64,000 nt of DNA. Origin: Tenebrio molitor. Its lineage: Eukaryota; Arthropoda; Insecta; Coleoptera; Tenebrionidae. Location of the stretch: positions 20,398,001 to 20,462,000 of the forward strand of contig NC_091049.1 in NCBI RefSeq assembly GCF_963966145.1. The letters run 5' to 3'. Positions within the stretch are counted from its first letter, which is position 1; each line of letters starts with the position of its first letter. Positions 1 to 11,923 of the stretch are shown in pieces. Below the pieces are notes generated by a model, which searched no databases, was not told the origin of the DNA, and saw nothing but the letters and a program-made list of their open reading frames with translations. Made by a program: the position numbers and the translations under genes.

Positions 1-1060
1 CTTCAACACACGGACATAATATTTTCGAACGAAAAACGGTTACGGATACGATTTGATTTGCATATGACTCTAATTGATGGCAAAGTCCTCAATGCTTTGA
101 CTGACACCAAATCTTCCCAAGCTTGTCCCATCTGCGGCGCAACGCCCAAAACTTTTCAAAGCACGACCAATTTTAGTTCGCCAGTCTTTAAAGCACATTA
201 CAATATGGAATAAGTCCTTTGCATGCGTGGATACGGTTCTTCGAATGCATCCTACACATTGCATACAGAATTGAACTGAGAACCTGGCAGGTCAGGGGTG
301 GAGCTCAAAAAATTACATTTAGGCAACGAAAATTAGAAATTCAAAAAAGATTTTGGGAACAAATGGGGCTCAATATTGATAAGCCAAAAGCTCGGGTACC
401 ACAAATGATGGCAATACATCACGTAGGGCTTTTAATCAAACAGAAAAATTTGCCGAAGTAACAGATGTGGATGAACAATTAATAAAAAGATTCAAAAATA
501 TTTTGATTGCTCTTGTTTGTCAGTATCCATTAAATCCAGATTTATTTGGAGAATACTGCAGCGAAACAGGAAACTTGTACATGAAGCTTTATGATTGGTA
601 CCCCATGCCTGCATCCGTCCATAAAGTCTTAATTCATGGGAAAGAAATTTTATTAAACAGTATATTACCTCTAGGAAATTTTGGAGAAGATGCGGCTGAA
701 TCTAGAAATAAATTTTATAAGAAAGACAGAGAAATGCATGCCAGGAAGGACAGTAGAATTCACAATTTGACAGATGTTTTTAATAGGTAATAATATAATA
801 ATTTGATTTCCTTTATTTCATATGTATAACACAGGTCTCTTGAAACGTCTGATCCACTTGTATCTAGTGCAAGCTTGAGCAGTAGACTAAGAAAAAAACA
901 GCAGTTACTGTTGCCCTCAGAAGTAGTTGCTTTATTTGCAGAACCCACTATTGAGCAGGATGATGACGGCAATGCAAATAGTCATGATATGGATGACCAG
1001 GAACAGGAACTCGAAAATCTATTAATGCCTCTAGATTCTATTATCCTTGAAACAGAATAG
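1..1060 (+). pseudogene. Repeat-encoded zinc-ribbon protein, 5'-partial and frameshifted
   Basis: An open frame enters from the window edge (1-213) and carries a CPICGATPK zinc-ribbon-like motif. The coding sense then moves to another frame (about 204-400), with RFFECILHIAYR, and again to a third (about 400-786), with CSETGNLYMKLYDWYPMP and HKVLIHGKE. It then runs through a likely 48-nt GT-AG intron (787-834) into a last exon (835-1060) with an acidic tail and a stop. The intron rejoins the frame exactly. I recall similar zinc-ribbon proteins as multicopy sequences in arthropod and cnidarian genomes, but I cannot name the family or a function. Two frame changes without splice signals indicate a pseudogene or assembly indels. 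The true start lies outside the window. Confidence 0.55.
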
Positions 1061-1798
1061 CTATTAGCTATCTTAAATAGGTACTTTTTCAATCTAATTT
1101 GTGGGTTCTAAATGGGACCTTACACATGAACTAATAATTAATTTAAATAGGTACATAAAAATATTAAAGCATCAATTTTTCCCAATAAATTCTATACATT
1201 TTTACGTTTTATTAATCACGTGGCACCAACTTATAAATATTTCAACAAATGAAAATTAAGTATTTTGAGCGCTAGGAATTTTGGCCAGTTTTTATGGGTT
1301 ATCGGACCACTGTGCATTGGTTTGAAAGTGGGCCGTATGAATTAAAACGGAGCATTTGCTTGGGAGCATGAGCAAGGAGCAAAAGCAATTGTGGTCTGAG
1401 TAAAAGCATTTGCTTAACTTTAAATGAATAAACAAATACTTCTACTCATACCCTGCGCTTTTTGCCATATGAGCAAATGCTCCATTGATATCAAGTATAG
1501 TGTGTTGTAGCGTCAGAAATGACATTTCTAAACTGTCGTAATTAAACTCACCTGTAATTAAAAGAAAACGAACAAATAATATTTTAAGTGAAAATGAAAC
1601 GCAGGAAACTTCTTCCCTTTCAAATGCTGAACTTCAGCGATTAGTAATGCTGGAGTAACTAAAAACTTTGAGAACACAGAGAATTGAAAATTTGGATCCT
1701 GTTCAGTCTTTGAAAATTAATGATTTTTGTTAAATAAAATAAAATAAAATATCATAACAATTGTTTATCATACAGCAGTGTTTATGAATAAATATGTA
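1061..1798. repeat. AT-rich spacer with a small inverted-repeat element
   Basis: No gene is visible. A short inverted repeat, GGAGCATTTGCT at 1349 and its complement ending at 1483, bounds about 135 bp and looks like a small MITE. At about 1590-1730 a short stretch in one frame resembles the coiled C-terminus of Myb/SANT proteins that accompany Harbinger elements, but it is too short to call. A TAAAA-rich tract follows. Confidence 0.35.
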
Positions 1799-3060
1799 GG
1801 GGAGAAGGGGGCAGGTTCGGACATGGGGCACCTCCGGACATTTCAAAGTTACCTCCAAGAAGACTATACCATATTAATCAATCTCTGGCTTAGAACAGTT
1901 AACAGTGCGTGGTTTACTGCAAAATTAATAAATGCTAAAATTATGTGATAAAATGTGATGAACGGACTTGTGATATAAGGTTGAGACATCTACTAGTAAG
2001 GTCCTACTCCTAAATTTTCGTATTTAGGTAAGAATTAATATATTTATTAGAGAAATTGGTTGTTTTTAACCTCACAAAATCATAACGGTTTCACGTGTTC
2101 CTAGAAGTTGTAGAAATAAAACTCAACTATGTACAACTGGGCCACGTTCGGACAAGGAATGTGGGGCAGGTTCGGACTGTCCGACTCTGCCCCATGGTCT
2201 TTTAACTCGTTGCTTAGTCATTCTGTATTGGTGGTAGGATGGTGCGAAGATACAAAAGAAAACGTCCTTTTCGGCCAGAAATCCCAAGTGATGTTTTGAA
2301 AAATGCAGTAAGAAATGTTATTAGCAAAGCTATGTCCTTAAGAGCAGCTGCAATTACATTTAACATACCAAAATCAACTCTCTTTGATTGTGTGGTTAAA
2401 GCTAAAAAGCGTCTGAATAATAACGCTGTCGACGATTCTGGAAATGAAGATAATCAATCAGAAGAAGAGCCAAATCAAAATATGCTACAAGGCAAGTGTT
2501 TTCACAAAATGAAGAAATGCAGCTGGAGATGTATCTCAAAAAGTGTTCAAAAATGTGTTATGGCTTAACATACAACCTTTGTCGGGACCTTGCATCCGAA
2601 TATGCTTTGAAATTTGGTAAAAAAATTCCTAACAATTGGGAAATTAAGAAGAAAGCGGGTATTGATTGGATGCAATCTTTTATGAAGCGTCATCCTAAGC
2701 TTTCTAATCGCAAATCTGAAAACACGAGTATAGCAAGATCTTCAGCTTTCAACAGAGCAAATGTGGAGGATTTTTTTAACAATTATGCCACAGTGCAAGC
2801 TCAATATAATTTTGCACCAGACCGGATATGGAATACAGATGAAACGGGTGTTACAACAGTCCTCCAAGCACCCAGAGTGATAGCAGAAACAGGTTCAAAA
2901 GCAGTAGGACAATGCGTATCTGCCGAGCGAGGATCTTTAGTCACAATGTGTGGAACAATTTCAGCTGTTCAGAGTTTCCATTCCACCGCTCTATATATTT
3001 CCTCGTGTGAGAATGAAGGATCAGTTTTTGTATGGTGCCGTTTCTGAGGCTGTTGGTTAT
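1799..3060 (+). pseudogene. pogo-type transposase, copy 1 (frameshifted, 3'-truncated)
   Basis: The element seems to start after a TA at 1797-1798 with a G-rich end (GGGGAGAAGGGGGCAGG), repeated in altered form near 2150-2195. A transposase frame opens at 2239. Its first about 60 residues form a pipsqueak-type helix-turn-helix (LRAAAITFNIPKSTLFD). After a one-base shift near 2480, the CENP-B-like second DNA-binding region (CYGLTYNLCRDLASEYA) and the start of the DDE domain with the first catalytic Asp (RIWNTDETGV) follow in frame 2496-3047. Homology ends near 3050, so the second Asp and the last catalytic residue are lost. The same family recurs at 14.5-25, 19.3-19.7, 25.4-26.0 and 30.3-31.4 kb. 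Confidence 0.8.
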
Positions 3061-3194
3061 GCCAACTACACTTGTAATTTCTTCTTTTTTTCTAATAAAA
3101 TATAACAGAATTTACAACTGTAACTAAGATAATTGTGCAACACAATCTATGGGTACTAATAACTTATGTTTTGTAACTTGTAAATTTTTCAATA

Positions 3195-3355
3195 TTGTGC
3201 AACGAGGTCCTGGAAGTTACGCCAGATGCCAGGAGGCGCATCTTAGGGACCGGAGTGTCTACCTGGGGTGGCTGTCCTGCAGAGTGAAGGACTACGCCAA
3301 AGTGACCAAGTGTTACAAGTGCCAGAGGTATGGACATGTGGCTAAGTACTGTAAA
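3195..3355 (+). pseudogene. R1-clade non-LTR retrotransposon ORF1 zinc-knuckle fragment
   Basis: A short frame encodes VYLGWLSCRVKDY followed by a CCHC knuckle (CYKCQRYGHVAKYC). This is the arrangement seen at the C-terminus of ORF1 proteins of R1-like non-LTR retrotransposons, where the knuckles bind nucleic acid. A frame change lies just upstream (about 3240). The fragment ends at the TAA that precedes a Harbinger-like terminus at 3356, so it was probably cut by that insertion. The composition is more GC-rich than its surroundings, as in the three R1 elements at 47-54.6 kb. Confidence 0.6.
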
Positions 3356-3800
3356 GGCGGCCTTACACCAAGGCAACAATTGGCAACATGTTGCCAGCAA
3401 CATTTTCTGGTGATGTTGCCGGTCGCACAAACCAGGTTGCTGCGACTTTATACCTAAGCAACTAATTATTGCCTTCAGTATCAGTGCAACATTTATGTTT
3501 AAATCGTATCAAACGTCGGATGCGATGATTGCAGCTGCGGCATATCTAGTGTTTACCCAACAAGTGAAAAAGAAAAAAAGACGAAGGTGGTGGAATAGAC
3601 AATTGTTTGCACAACGAAACCTATCCCAAGAAAGTTTTTAGTCTCAGTTAAATCCAGATGACGGAGCCCTTTTTAAAAACTTTACAAGAATGAGTTTAAG
3701 TGACTTCCATTGTTTGTTAAATAAAGTAGCTCCTTTTATATCAAAACAAGACACGAACTATCGCAGCAGTATTCCTGCTTCTGTGAGATTACACAGGCCT
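3356..3800 (+). pseudogene. PIF/Harbinger transposase N-terminal fragment
   Basis: After a TAA-like target, the terminus GGCGGCCTTACACC resembles Harbinger ends. A reading frame from an ATG at 3495 encodes a basic N-terminus (KKKKRRRWW) and then the segment FTRMSLSDFHCLLNKVAP, typical of the region upstream of the Harbinger DDE domain. The frame is broken by TAG at 3639-3641 and homology stops near 3790. No catalytic residues are present and no matching right terminus was found. This is a dead 5' fragment. Confidence 0.6.
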
Positions 3801-4242
3801 GCAAAACAAAAGTTTGTAATCGATGTTTTGATTTTGATAACAGATTTTGTATAATATTGGAGCCCTGATTACAAAAATACCCTTCATTTTTTTGTATCAC
3901 GTCAGATTTTTTCACAATTAACAAAAAAAATTTAAGCAATTTATTTAGGAAAATAAGATGTTTCTAATAATTCTTGGTTAAAAATCCAACTAAATTTTTT
4001 ATTCCTTATGAGAATGGCATCTTTGACGCTTTGTGAGGAAACTTCTTTTAATTGATTGTCTGCTGTATGTTTTTTTTGGTTACATCGCGCCGTAACATCC
4101 AACAAAAGTCTGCCATCATTGATAGGCTCCATCCTCATTGATATCACCTCTCCATTTGTTTTATATCTTGGTCAAAACGTTCATTGTCCATTTTTATCAA
4201 GAGTCTTTACAAACTGCTTCATCAAACAGAGTTTGATATGCA
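3801..4242. other. Spacer receiving the errantivirus insertion
   Basis: No recognised gene. A 68-codon open frame lies on the - strand (3941-4147) without a family I can name. The stretch ends at TGCA (4239-4242), the left target duplication of the retrovirus-like element. The flank resumes at 12250. Confidence 0.4.
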
Positions 4243-4575
4243 AGTTATATTAAGAAAACATATACACTATCATATAATTAGGATAAACATGTATAATCGT
4301 ATCACTATAATAATATGTATATAAGTAATCTTAGTATCACAGTATCAAAGTGCAGACCATCCGTCAAAAGAAATTATCATACCATACAATTATAAATATG
4401 TGCATAATCGCATCATTATATGTATACAAATAATCTTAATAGACCTTCAGTCAATACTAAACCCATATATATAACGAACAATTGTTAACTAATACAATCA
4501 TTCTTGTACTCAAGTCACTGTAACGCTGTAAAAATAAATAATTTTTTCTTCTTCAAAAATCTCATAAACGTAATT
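4243..4575 (+). repeat. 5' long terminal repeat
   Basis: 333 bp, starting AGTTATATTAAG and ending CGTAATT. It matches 11913-12245 except at one base. It is AT-rich, with AATAAA-like motifs near its end that could serve polyadenylation in the 3' copy. Its end is fixed by the primer site that follows and by the TGCA duplication. Confidence 0.95.
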
Positions 4576-4592
4576 GGCGCAGTCGGTAGGAT
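4576..4592 (+). promoter_or_regulatory. Primer-binding site, probably tRNA-Ser type
   Basis: GGCGCAGTCGGTAGGAT directly follows the LTR; the final LTR T supplies the TGG. Its complement ends in a Ser-type acceptor sequence, GACTGCG-CCA. Several errantiviruses use tRNA-Ser as minus-strand primer. The tRNA identity is from memory and was not searched. Confidence 0.7.
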
Positions 4593-5000
4593 AGTGCGAT
4601 CGTGTATTATCATCTTGCATCGAGCAATAATATCGCGATTTGGGATTTCAATTCCTCAAGCACTATTCAAGAAGAAAGAACCTGAGGTAACTCCTGTATC
4701 GGACAGAAGGTGCAACAGGAAGACATCGAGCGAAGGACCTGCATCAAGCAAATCTAAAGTTCGACTTCGACAGCTGAGGACTTTGAGGCAACTGGTTCAC
4801 CCCCAGACGACTGGCAATACTCAAGAACACCAGGTTAGTGGACTGAGCATCCCGTCTGATTCCCTTTCTTTTCAAAAAAAAAAATAAAAATAAAAAATAA
4901 TTCAATTAATTCAAAAGATCGAAATTTCTTTTGCAAAAAAAAAAATAATACATTTTTCGCTTATTGATAGGTAATAATAAATAAAGTCAATCGAATTTTC

Positions 5001-6386
5001 ATGAGCACAGATAGCGACACTGATTCGAGTATCGAATTAGACCATTTGATCGATAAAATAAAACATTTAAGAATTCCCAACAACATTATGGCACCAAACA
5101 ACGAAAGTACCTTCAATCTTCAATTGATAAAATTACATGTCGATACAGTTCCACAGTATGACGGTAATCTAACAACCTTAGAAATTTTTATTTCATCATG
5201 CGACCATTTGTTCAATACATTCGGCACAGACCCAACAATAGCTTCCTATCTATTAAGAGTAGGAATAGGGAAATTAACAGGTAGAGCCCAAGCTCTAGTA
5301 GCAACAAAAACCGAACTAAATAGTTGGCCCTTAATAAAAAGGACCCTAAGATCGTGCTTTAAAGATCAAAGAAATATCGACTGTTTAGAACAAGACTTAA
5401 TCTTTTTGAGACCTTTCAAAAACGAGTCACCTTTGAACTTTGGACAAAGAATTCAAACAGTACGTAGCCAATTATCAGCTAAAGTCAATTCACTTAGTGT
5501 ATTAGAAATGTCTGATGCAACAAAAACCATATATCTAAAACAATATGACAACATGGCACTTAAGACTTTTATTCGCGGATTAACAGGTACATTACAAAGT
5601 ATTATTAGACTTCGAGATCCAAAATCCTTAGAAACAGCGATGAATCTGGTTGTCGAAGAACAAAATTTCCAGTACACACAACATCCACCATCACAAATAA
5701 ATCGCTTAACCCCACAGATTCAGATGCACGAAAGAAAACCTCCCCAACCTTCTTTTAACAACACACCTCACTTTACTCCAACTAACATAAGTTTACCTTA
5801 CCATATGCACAACAATCAAACTCCACAAAGACCTTCACATAACCAAAACCAACAATTTAATCGACCCCCTATACGCGAAACACCGATGTACCAATATCCT
5901 AAACAACAAAATAATTTTCCTAGTCAACCCATTAAATTCACAACTCGACCGACCCCAGAAAAATTCTTTACAAACACCCAAGTTTTTGGCCGTCCAAAAA
6001 ACGTCTTCAAGCCAACGGGACAGGCACCTAGTAACAAACCCGAACCGATGTCGACAACATCCAGAAATCCCACTATTCAACGCCCATTTCCGAATCAAAC
6101 TTTTACCGCAAGACCAAAAAATTTCATCTCAGAAGAACTATTCCATCAGGAAAACGATTTTTATAGCACCGATGAGCCGAGTACATCGACTAATAGGAGT
6201 CATAATTACGATTATCAAGAACAAACAAGTCACAACGAACAATATCCACATAATAACCAAACAGACCCTGACGATTACTTCTGCGACAACGAAGACACAC
6301 AAAACCCCGACGATGACCTTGTACAAACCACCATCGACGAGTATCAAAATTTTCGACTAGTTTACGATTCAAATACGACGACGTGA
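5001..6386 (+). CDS. gag: gag structural protein of the errantivirus
   Basis: 461 codons, uninterrupted, starting at the first long-frame ATG about 425 bp after the LTR. The N-terminal half resembles capsid regions of Ty3/gypsy Gag proteins, including the stretch around LTTLEIFISSCDHLF. The C-terminal half is rich in Asn, Gln, Pro and Thr, then acidic. No CCHC zinc knuckle is visible, as in many errantivirus Gags. The frame ends at TGA 6384-6386, and pol lies in the -1 frame with a slippery heptamer 31 bases upstream of the stop. The untranslated leader (4593-5000) holds only a short non-conserved frame. Confidence 0.85.
   Translation: MSTDSDTDSSIELDHLIDKIKHLRIPNNIMAPNNESTFNLQLIKLHVDTVPQYDGNLTTLEIFISSCDHLFNTFGTDPTIASYLLRVGIGKLTGRAQALVATKTELNSWPLIKRTLRSCFKDQRNIDCLEQDLIFLRPFKNESPLNFGQRIQTVRSQLSAKVNSLSVLEMSDATKTIYLKQYDNMALKTFIRGLTGTLQSIIRLRDPKSLETAMNLVVEEQNFQYTQHPPSQINRLTPQIQMHERKPPQPSFNNTPHFTPTNISLPYHMHNNQTPQRPSHNQNQQFNRPPIRETPMYQYPKQQNNFPSQPIKFTTRPTPEKFFTNTQVFGRPKNVFKPTGQAPSNKPEPMSTTSRNPTIQRPFPNQTFTARPKNFISEELFHQENDFYSTDEPSTSTNRSHNYDYQEQTSHNEQYPHNNQTDPDDYFCDNEDTQNPDDDLVQTTIDEYQNFRLVYDSNTTT
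6347..6353 (+). promoter_or_regulatory. -1 ribosomal frameshift site (AAATTTT) between gag and pol
   Basis: Read in the gag frame this is A AAT TTT, which fits the X XXY YYZ rule. A -1 slip here enters exactly the open pol frame, which has no stop between this point and the protease. The sequence downstream was not folded, so the stimulatory structure is untested. Confidence 0.7.
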
Positions 6387-9300
6387 CCTGCGAAGTAAAT
6401 AATTCAACCTGTTACAATTCCCTTCCTTACATCCAACTTTCATATCCACCCGTAAAACTGCTAATCGACACCGGATGTTATAAATCCATAATTAGAGCCG
6501 GAATAGCAGAAAAATATTTCCCCTTCGACATCTATCATGAACCCTCAAAAATCAAAACCAGTACGGGCGAAAAACCTATTCGATTCAAGGCAAAAACACA
6601 AGCATTTCCTGAATTAAACAACGATAAAATAATAGAATTTTTGTTATTTGACTTTCATGAATATTTTGACGGAATTTTAGGCCTGAAAGATTTAAGAGAG
6701 ATGAAACTGTCAATTAACCTCGTGGATAAGATCTTAACAAACGGTATAATGAAAATTCCATTCTATTATAGACAACCCGACGAAACCTCTCACACAGTCA
6801 GTGTAAATTCACACGAAATTTTGAAAACGAAACTCCCGGTCAATTGCAACAACGGCGACGTGATTATATTGGAACAAACCATCAACGATTTATACATTCC
6901 TGAAACTTTAACTACTGCAAAAGATGGATTCGCACTGATGGAAATTCACAATAGGACTGATTCAAGAATTGACCTAATTTTATTTGAACCATTAAAGACA
7001 GTAAATTTTTCAGAGTCAAACAAAGAACGTTTCGAAATCTTTCATGTCGAACAATTTTTTCCTGAAACAAAAAAACGTATGTGTAATAAAACCTCAAGAA
7101 TAGAAAACTTGATCAGAACCGATCATCTTAACATTGAAGAAAAGGAAGCAATAACATCACTTTGCCGTGAATTCTCAGACATATTTCATAAAGACGATGA
7201 CAAACTTACATTCACCAATCAAATAAAACATCAAATAAAGACTTCGGACGAAATTCCTATCCATACAAGGTCATACCGGTACCCATTCGTTCACAAATTG
7301 GAAGTAAAAAATCAAATAGACAAGATGCTCAAAGATGGAATTATCAGACCGTCACAAAGTCCATGGAGTTCACCCATTTGGGTAGTACCAAAAAAGATCG
7401 ATGCAAGCGGAAAACAAAAATGGCGTATCGTCATAGATTACAGAAAAGTAAACGAAAAGACCGTAGACGACAGGTATCCACTACCAAATATCACAGATAT
7501 ACTCGATAAACTTGGAAAATGTCAGTATTTTACCACCCTTGACCTCGCCTCCGGATTCCATCAGATCGAAATGGATCCAAATTCAATATCTAAAACGGCG
7601 TTTAACGTGGAAAACGGTCACTATGAGTTCGTTCGCATGCCATTTGGTCTGAAAAACGCACCCGCAACTTTTCAACGGGTAATGGACAACGTTCTCAAAG
7701 AATTACAAGAAAAAACTTGTTTCGTTTACATGGATGATATCATAGTTTTTTCAACCTCGCTTCAAGAGCACATTTCCAATTTGAAACTAATCTTCAAAAG
7801 ATTACGCGAATGTAGACTTAAAGTTCAATTAGATAAATCCGAATTTCTCAGGAAAGAAGTAGAATTCCTTGGTCATATCGTCACGCCCGAAGGAATCAAA
7901 CCCAACCCAAAGAAGATAGAAGCGATACAACGATTTCCTATACCGAAAACAGCAAAAGACATTAAATCATTTTTGGGATTACTCGGTTACTATCGACGAT
8001 TTATAAAAAACTTTGCGCGAATAACGAAACCATTCACCACCTGTCTAAAAAAGGGCGCTAAGATTGAACACACAGACGAATTCTGCAGAACCTTCCAATT
8101 CTGTAAGGACATTTTATGTAACGATCCGATTTTACAATACCCAGACTTTAAGAAACCCTTTATACTCACCACCGATGCATCGAATTTCGCCATTGGAGCA
8201 ATACTGAGCCAAGGAAATATAGGTACCGACCTACCTGTAGCATAAGCGTCTCGTACACTAAATCCAGCTGAATGTAACTATAGTACCATCGAAAAAGAAT
8301 TACTCGCAGTCGTGTGGGCAACAAAATACTTTAGACCATACCTGTTCGGACGCAAATTCGTTATCGTCACAGATCACAAACCACTTCAATGGTTATTTAA
8401 CCTTAAAGAGCCAAATTCGCGGTTAGTGCGATGGCGTCTAAAATTAGAAGAATTCGATTATAAAATAATGTATAAAAAAGGAAAACAGAACACCAATGCC
8501 GACGCATTATCAAGAACAGAGATCAACGCGATAGAAAACGACGACACTTCTTCAGTCATTGCTAACGTCGGAGATACCACACAAATGATTGACGAATACT
8601 TAAAAAACGAACACCTCACTCCAGTATCCGAAAATCCATCATACATGGATTCTCCAATTCCACCTCCAGACCACTTGCGTAACGATGATATAACATCGAA
8701 CATCAGCAAACCAACTCCATCAACAACGTTGAGCAATTCAGTCACTCACGGTTCTAAGATTAATATAATATCTAATATACAGATAAAACCCCCTGACAAA
8801 AACCCTTCAGATAATGAAACCGTTCATTCTGCGTTAGAAAATCCAGTAATTACCATCCCGATAACAAACAAGCCCCTAAACCACTATAAAAACCAAGTAA
8901 TATTATTTTGCTCCAGAAACATACTAAAACCAAACGTTCAACAAACTACAATTTTTAATAAAAATCGCCTAACGATATCGTTACCTACAAACAACATCGA
9001 ATCCCACATAATTAACGTAATAAAAGAATACGTTGATTCCAAACAGAATTACACCTTGTATTTCAAAACCCTAGAATTAGCCGATATTTTTAACAATGTA
9101 ATTCAAAGCTGCTTTAAAAATTCCTCCTTCAAATTCATTAAGAGTACAATACTACTACAAGACATCGTAAATTCAGATCAACAAACAGAAAAATTAATAT
9201 ATCATCATCAAGGTAAGACCTGTCATAAAGGAATAAACGAAATGAAAACCTCAATTGAACGCAATTTTTATTGGCCGGATTTAATTAAAGATATTACCAA

Positions 9301-10261
9301 TTTTGTTAACAACTGCGTGACTTGTCAAGTGAGCAAATATGAAAGAAATCCTCCAGTCTTAAAATTCAATCTGACTCCCACTGCTAGTAAACCATTAGAA
9401 CACATCCATATCGATACATTCAAAATATCAAATAATTCATTTCTGACAATTCTCGATGCTTTCTCTAGATATGGACAAGCCTACCACATAGCTTCCTTGT
9501 CACCGATTAACATAATAGACAGTTTACTGGTCTTTATTTCCCATCACGGATTACCTAACAAGATCACAGCAGATCGCGGCGGTGAATTTAAAAACAATTC
9601 ATTAGAAAACTTTTGCGAATTACACAAAATAGAGCTCCATTTTACGACTTCCAAAAACTCCAATAGCAATTCGCCAGTCGAACGTTTTCACTCAACGTTA
9701 GCGGAAGAAATTAGATGCCTAAAAATAGATAAACCCCACGAAAATATCACTTCTCTAATGAATTACGCAATAATTGGTTACAACAATGCTATCCATTCAG
9801 TAACAGGTCATACACCATTCGAAGTTTTAAAAGGGCACTTAGAGTCGACTCATCCATTCGACCTAACGGATGGAAAAATAATATCAAATTACATACAAAA
9901 TCATAAAGAAAAGACTAATATTATCTACAATCAAATTAAAGAAAAGTTAAATAATAATAAAGAAATTTTAATAAGCAAACTTAACGAAAACAGAGAAACA
10001 CCCAAAGAATTCAAAACAAATGACCCCGCTTACATAACCACAAAAGAACGAAATAAAGCCAAACCTAAATTTATCAAAACAAACGTATTGTCAGATCAAA
10101 ACGACAAATTGGTAACACATAGAGGTACATATCACAAATCTGCCACGAAAAACCCTCGGAAAATTCATCAAAAGGCCTTGTTTCAGAGAACGATTCAACA
10201 TGATCTTCCTAATAACAATCCTAATAACATCGGTGAGCCCACTAATGACGAAAGACATTGA
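6354..10261 (+). pseudogene. pol: pol polyprotein (protease-RT-RNase H-integrase), broken by one in-frame stop
   Basis: Entered by frameshift from gag. Protease motif LIDTGC lies at about 6461-6478. The reverse transcriptase runs about 7250-7950 with its YMDDI active site at about 7728-7742. RNase H follows (TTDASNFAIG near 8165, TDHKPLQW near 8368, NADALSR near 8491). The integrase has a zinc-binding HHCC region (about 9200-9320), then the catalytic residues in HIDTF (about 9405), ADRGGEF (about 9570) and PVERFH (about 9675). The frame is interrupted once, by TAA at 8243-8245 between RT and RNase H; the same frame continues on the other side. The 3' end overlaps the env start by about 60 bases. 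Confidence 0.9.
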
Positions 10262-11923
10262 AGTGACACCAGTCGAGTCACAGGTCCTCCCCTTCCACCT
10301 AGGACCAGGTAGAATAATCGAAAACCAACACACTTTCATCCATTTTATCGATACGAACTCACTATCAGAACTATTAGACGACACTATCAATCAATTCAAA
10401 ACAATCAACAATACCTTTAATAGCACAACCCCTTCTAAAACAAATATCTACAAAAACACATTAGAAAACCTACTAACTCACACTAACCACATAATCACCG
10501 AAGCAAAGATTAAACTAATTAATATCAAACCCAACACGAGAAACAAACGCGGACTTTTAGACATAATTGGAAAAACGTCAAAGTTTTTATTTGGGACTCT
10601 GGACTCCGATGACGGTGAAAAATTTAATAAGGCAATTAACACTCTGCTCAATAACGATAAAATTCTTAGCAAACAAATCGAGTTACAAACTTCACTGAAT
10701 AGTCACCTGATAGATAACTACAACAACACTATTAGTACTCTTAATAGAAATCAGTTATTAATGAAGACCAATCTCAACAACTTCCAAGACAAAGTAAATT
10801 CGAAGATGTAGCAGCCTTTACACGAGCACGAAATATTATTGAACAAATTCTTTTAAACTGCCAAACTTTAATAAGGTTCTTAGATAACTTAGAAAACGCC
10901 ATAATGTTTGCCAAAATTAACACACTTCATAACTCTATTATTTCTACTTCGGATCTAAAGAAAATGCTCGAAACTCTGTCCAAGTTATACGACCAAAACA
11001 GAATTCCAACATTTAAAAACTTTATTTCTTATTACCAAATCGCAAACACAAAAGTTTCTTTTTACGATAATAGAATTATTTTTTCAATCTACATACCTCT
11101 TCTTAATACAATCAATTTTGACTACTACCACCTATATCAGATCCCCCAAGCCAATCATATCATTTTACCTCCAAAACCTTACCTAATATTCAGTCCAAGA
11201 ACCTATCAATACGAAGACAAAGAATGTCCAAGTGTAGAAGGAACCTTTTTCTGCGATAACAAACTGACCTATAGCGAAAAGGACTGCATCACATCCTTCA
11301 TGCAGAACTTGAAGAGCAACAATTGCCAATCCATACCGGTGTCCATAAGCAATACCATCATTGAACCGATAAAGAAGAATTTTATCCTGATTGTCCCGCA
11401 TAAACCAATAAAAATCAAGAAAGTGTGCGAAAACCCCGGATACAAAATCATCGAAAAACCAAGCGTGATTCGCATCCCCCAACACTGCAAGATCACATAC
11501 GAAGATTCAACATTCGCAAACGAAGAAAACGTCATCAGCGGAGAACCATTCATCCTACCTCAAATCAAGACGGAAGATGTATCAACATATTCCACAGTTC
11601 ACCTTCTAAAACTCCATCAGATCAAGTTGGACGATATTACGAAACTCCAAAAAGAAGCAACTCTGGACCGTTCAACTCTAACGTCCAATCACGAAATTGT
11701 AACCCACAGCATCTCGACAATCTCTCTAATTGTTGTTCTAGCTAGTTGCAGTTTTGCAATCTGAACAGTCATGACAACAAAAAGGAACCTAAAAAGGACC
11801 ACCCTCATCTCGAAAAAGGACCACTCTACAACCACATACGAGCCAGAGAAACCAGAAAAACAGCCTTCCGAAAACAACACCTCAGTGTTATTTTCCCACT
11901 TAAGCAGGGAGGAGTTATATTAA
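10200..11923 (+). pseudogene. env: env fusion glycoprotein (baculovirus F-like), interrupted
   Basis: Begins with a hydrophobic signal-peptide-like stretch at 10200, overlapping the end of pol. A furin-type site (RNKR) lies near 10540-10555 and is followed by a region with the GLLDIIG pattern of F-like proteins. This first part is open to 10811. The coding sense then shifts to the -1 frame (about 10790-10805) and is open to TGA at 11762-11764, within or just after a hydrophobic membrane anchor. Beyond it, the same frame stays open as a charged tail to a stop at 11921-11923 inside the 3' LTR, so the TGA is probably also a mutation. Env expression normally needs splicing; no acceptor was assigned. 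It is unlikely to give a working protein. Confidence 0.8.
11902..11912 (+). promoter_or_regulatory. Polypurine tract
   Basis: AAGCAGGGAGG lies immediately before the 3' LTR, at the expected place for plus-strand DNA priming. Confidence 0.75.

Noticed and set aside
4504..4887. 127-codon frame across the 5' LTR and leader of the errantivirus
   Set aside because: Overlaps the LTR end, the primer site and the leader; low-complexity composition and no conserved motif.
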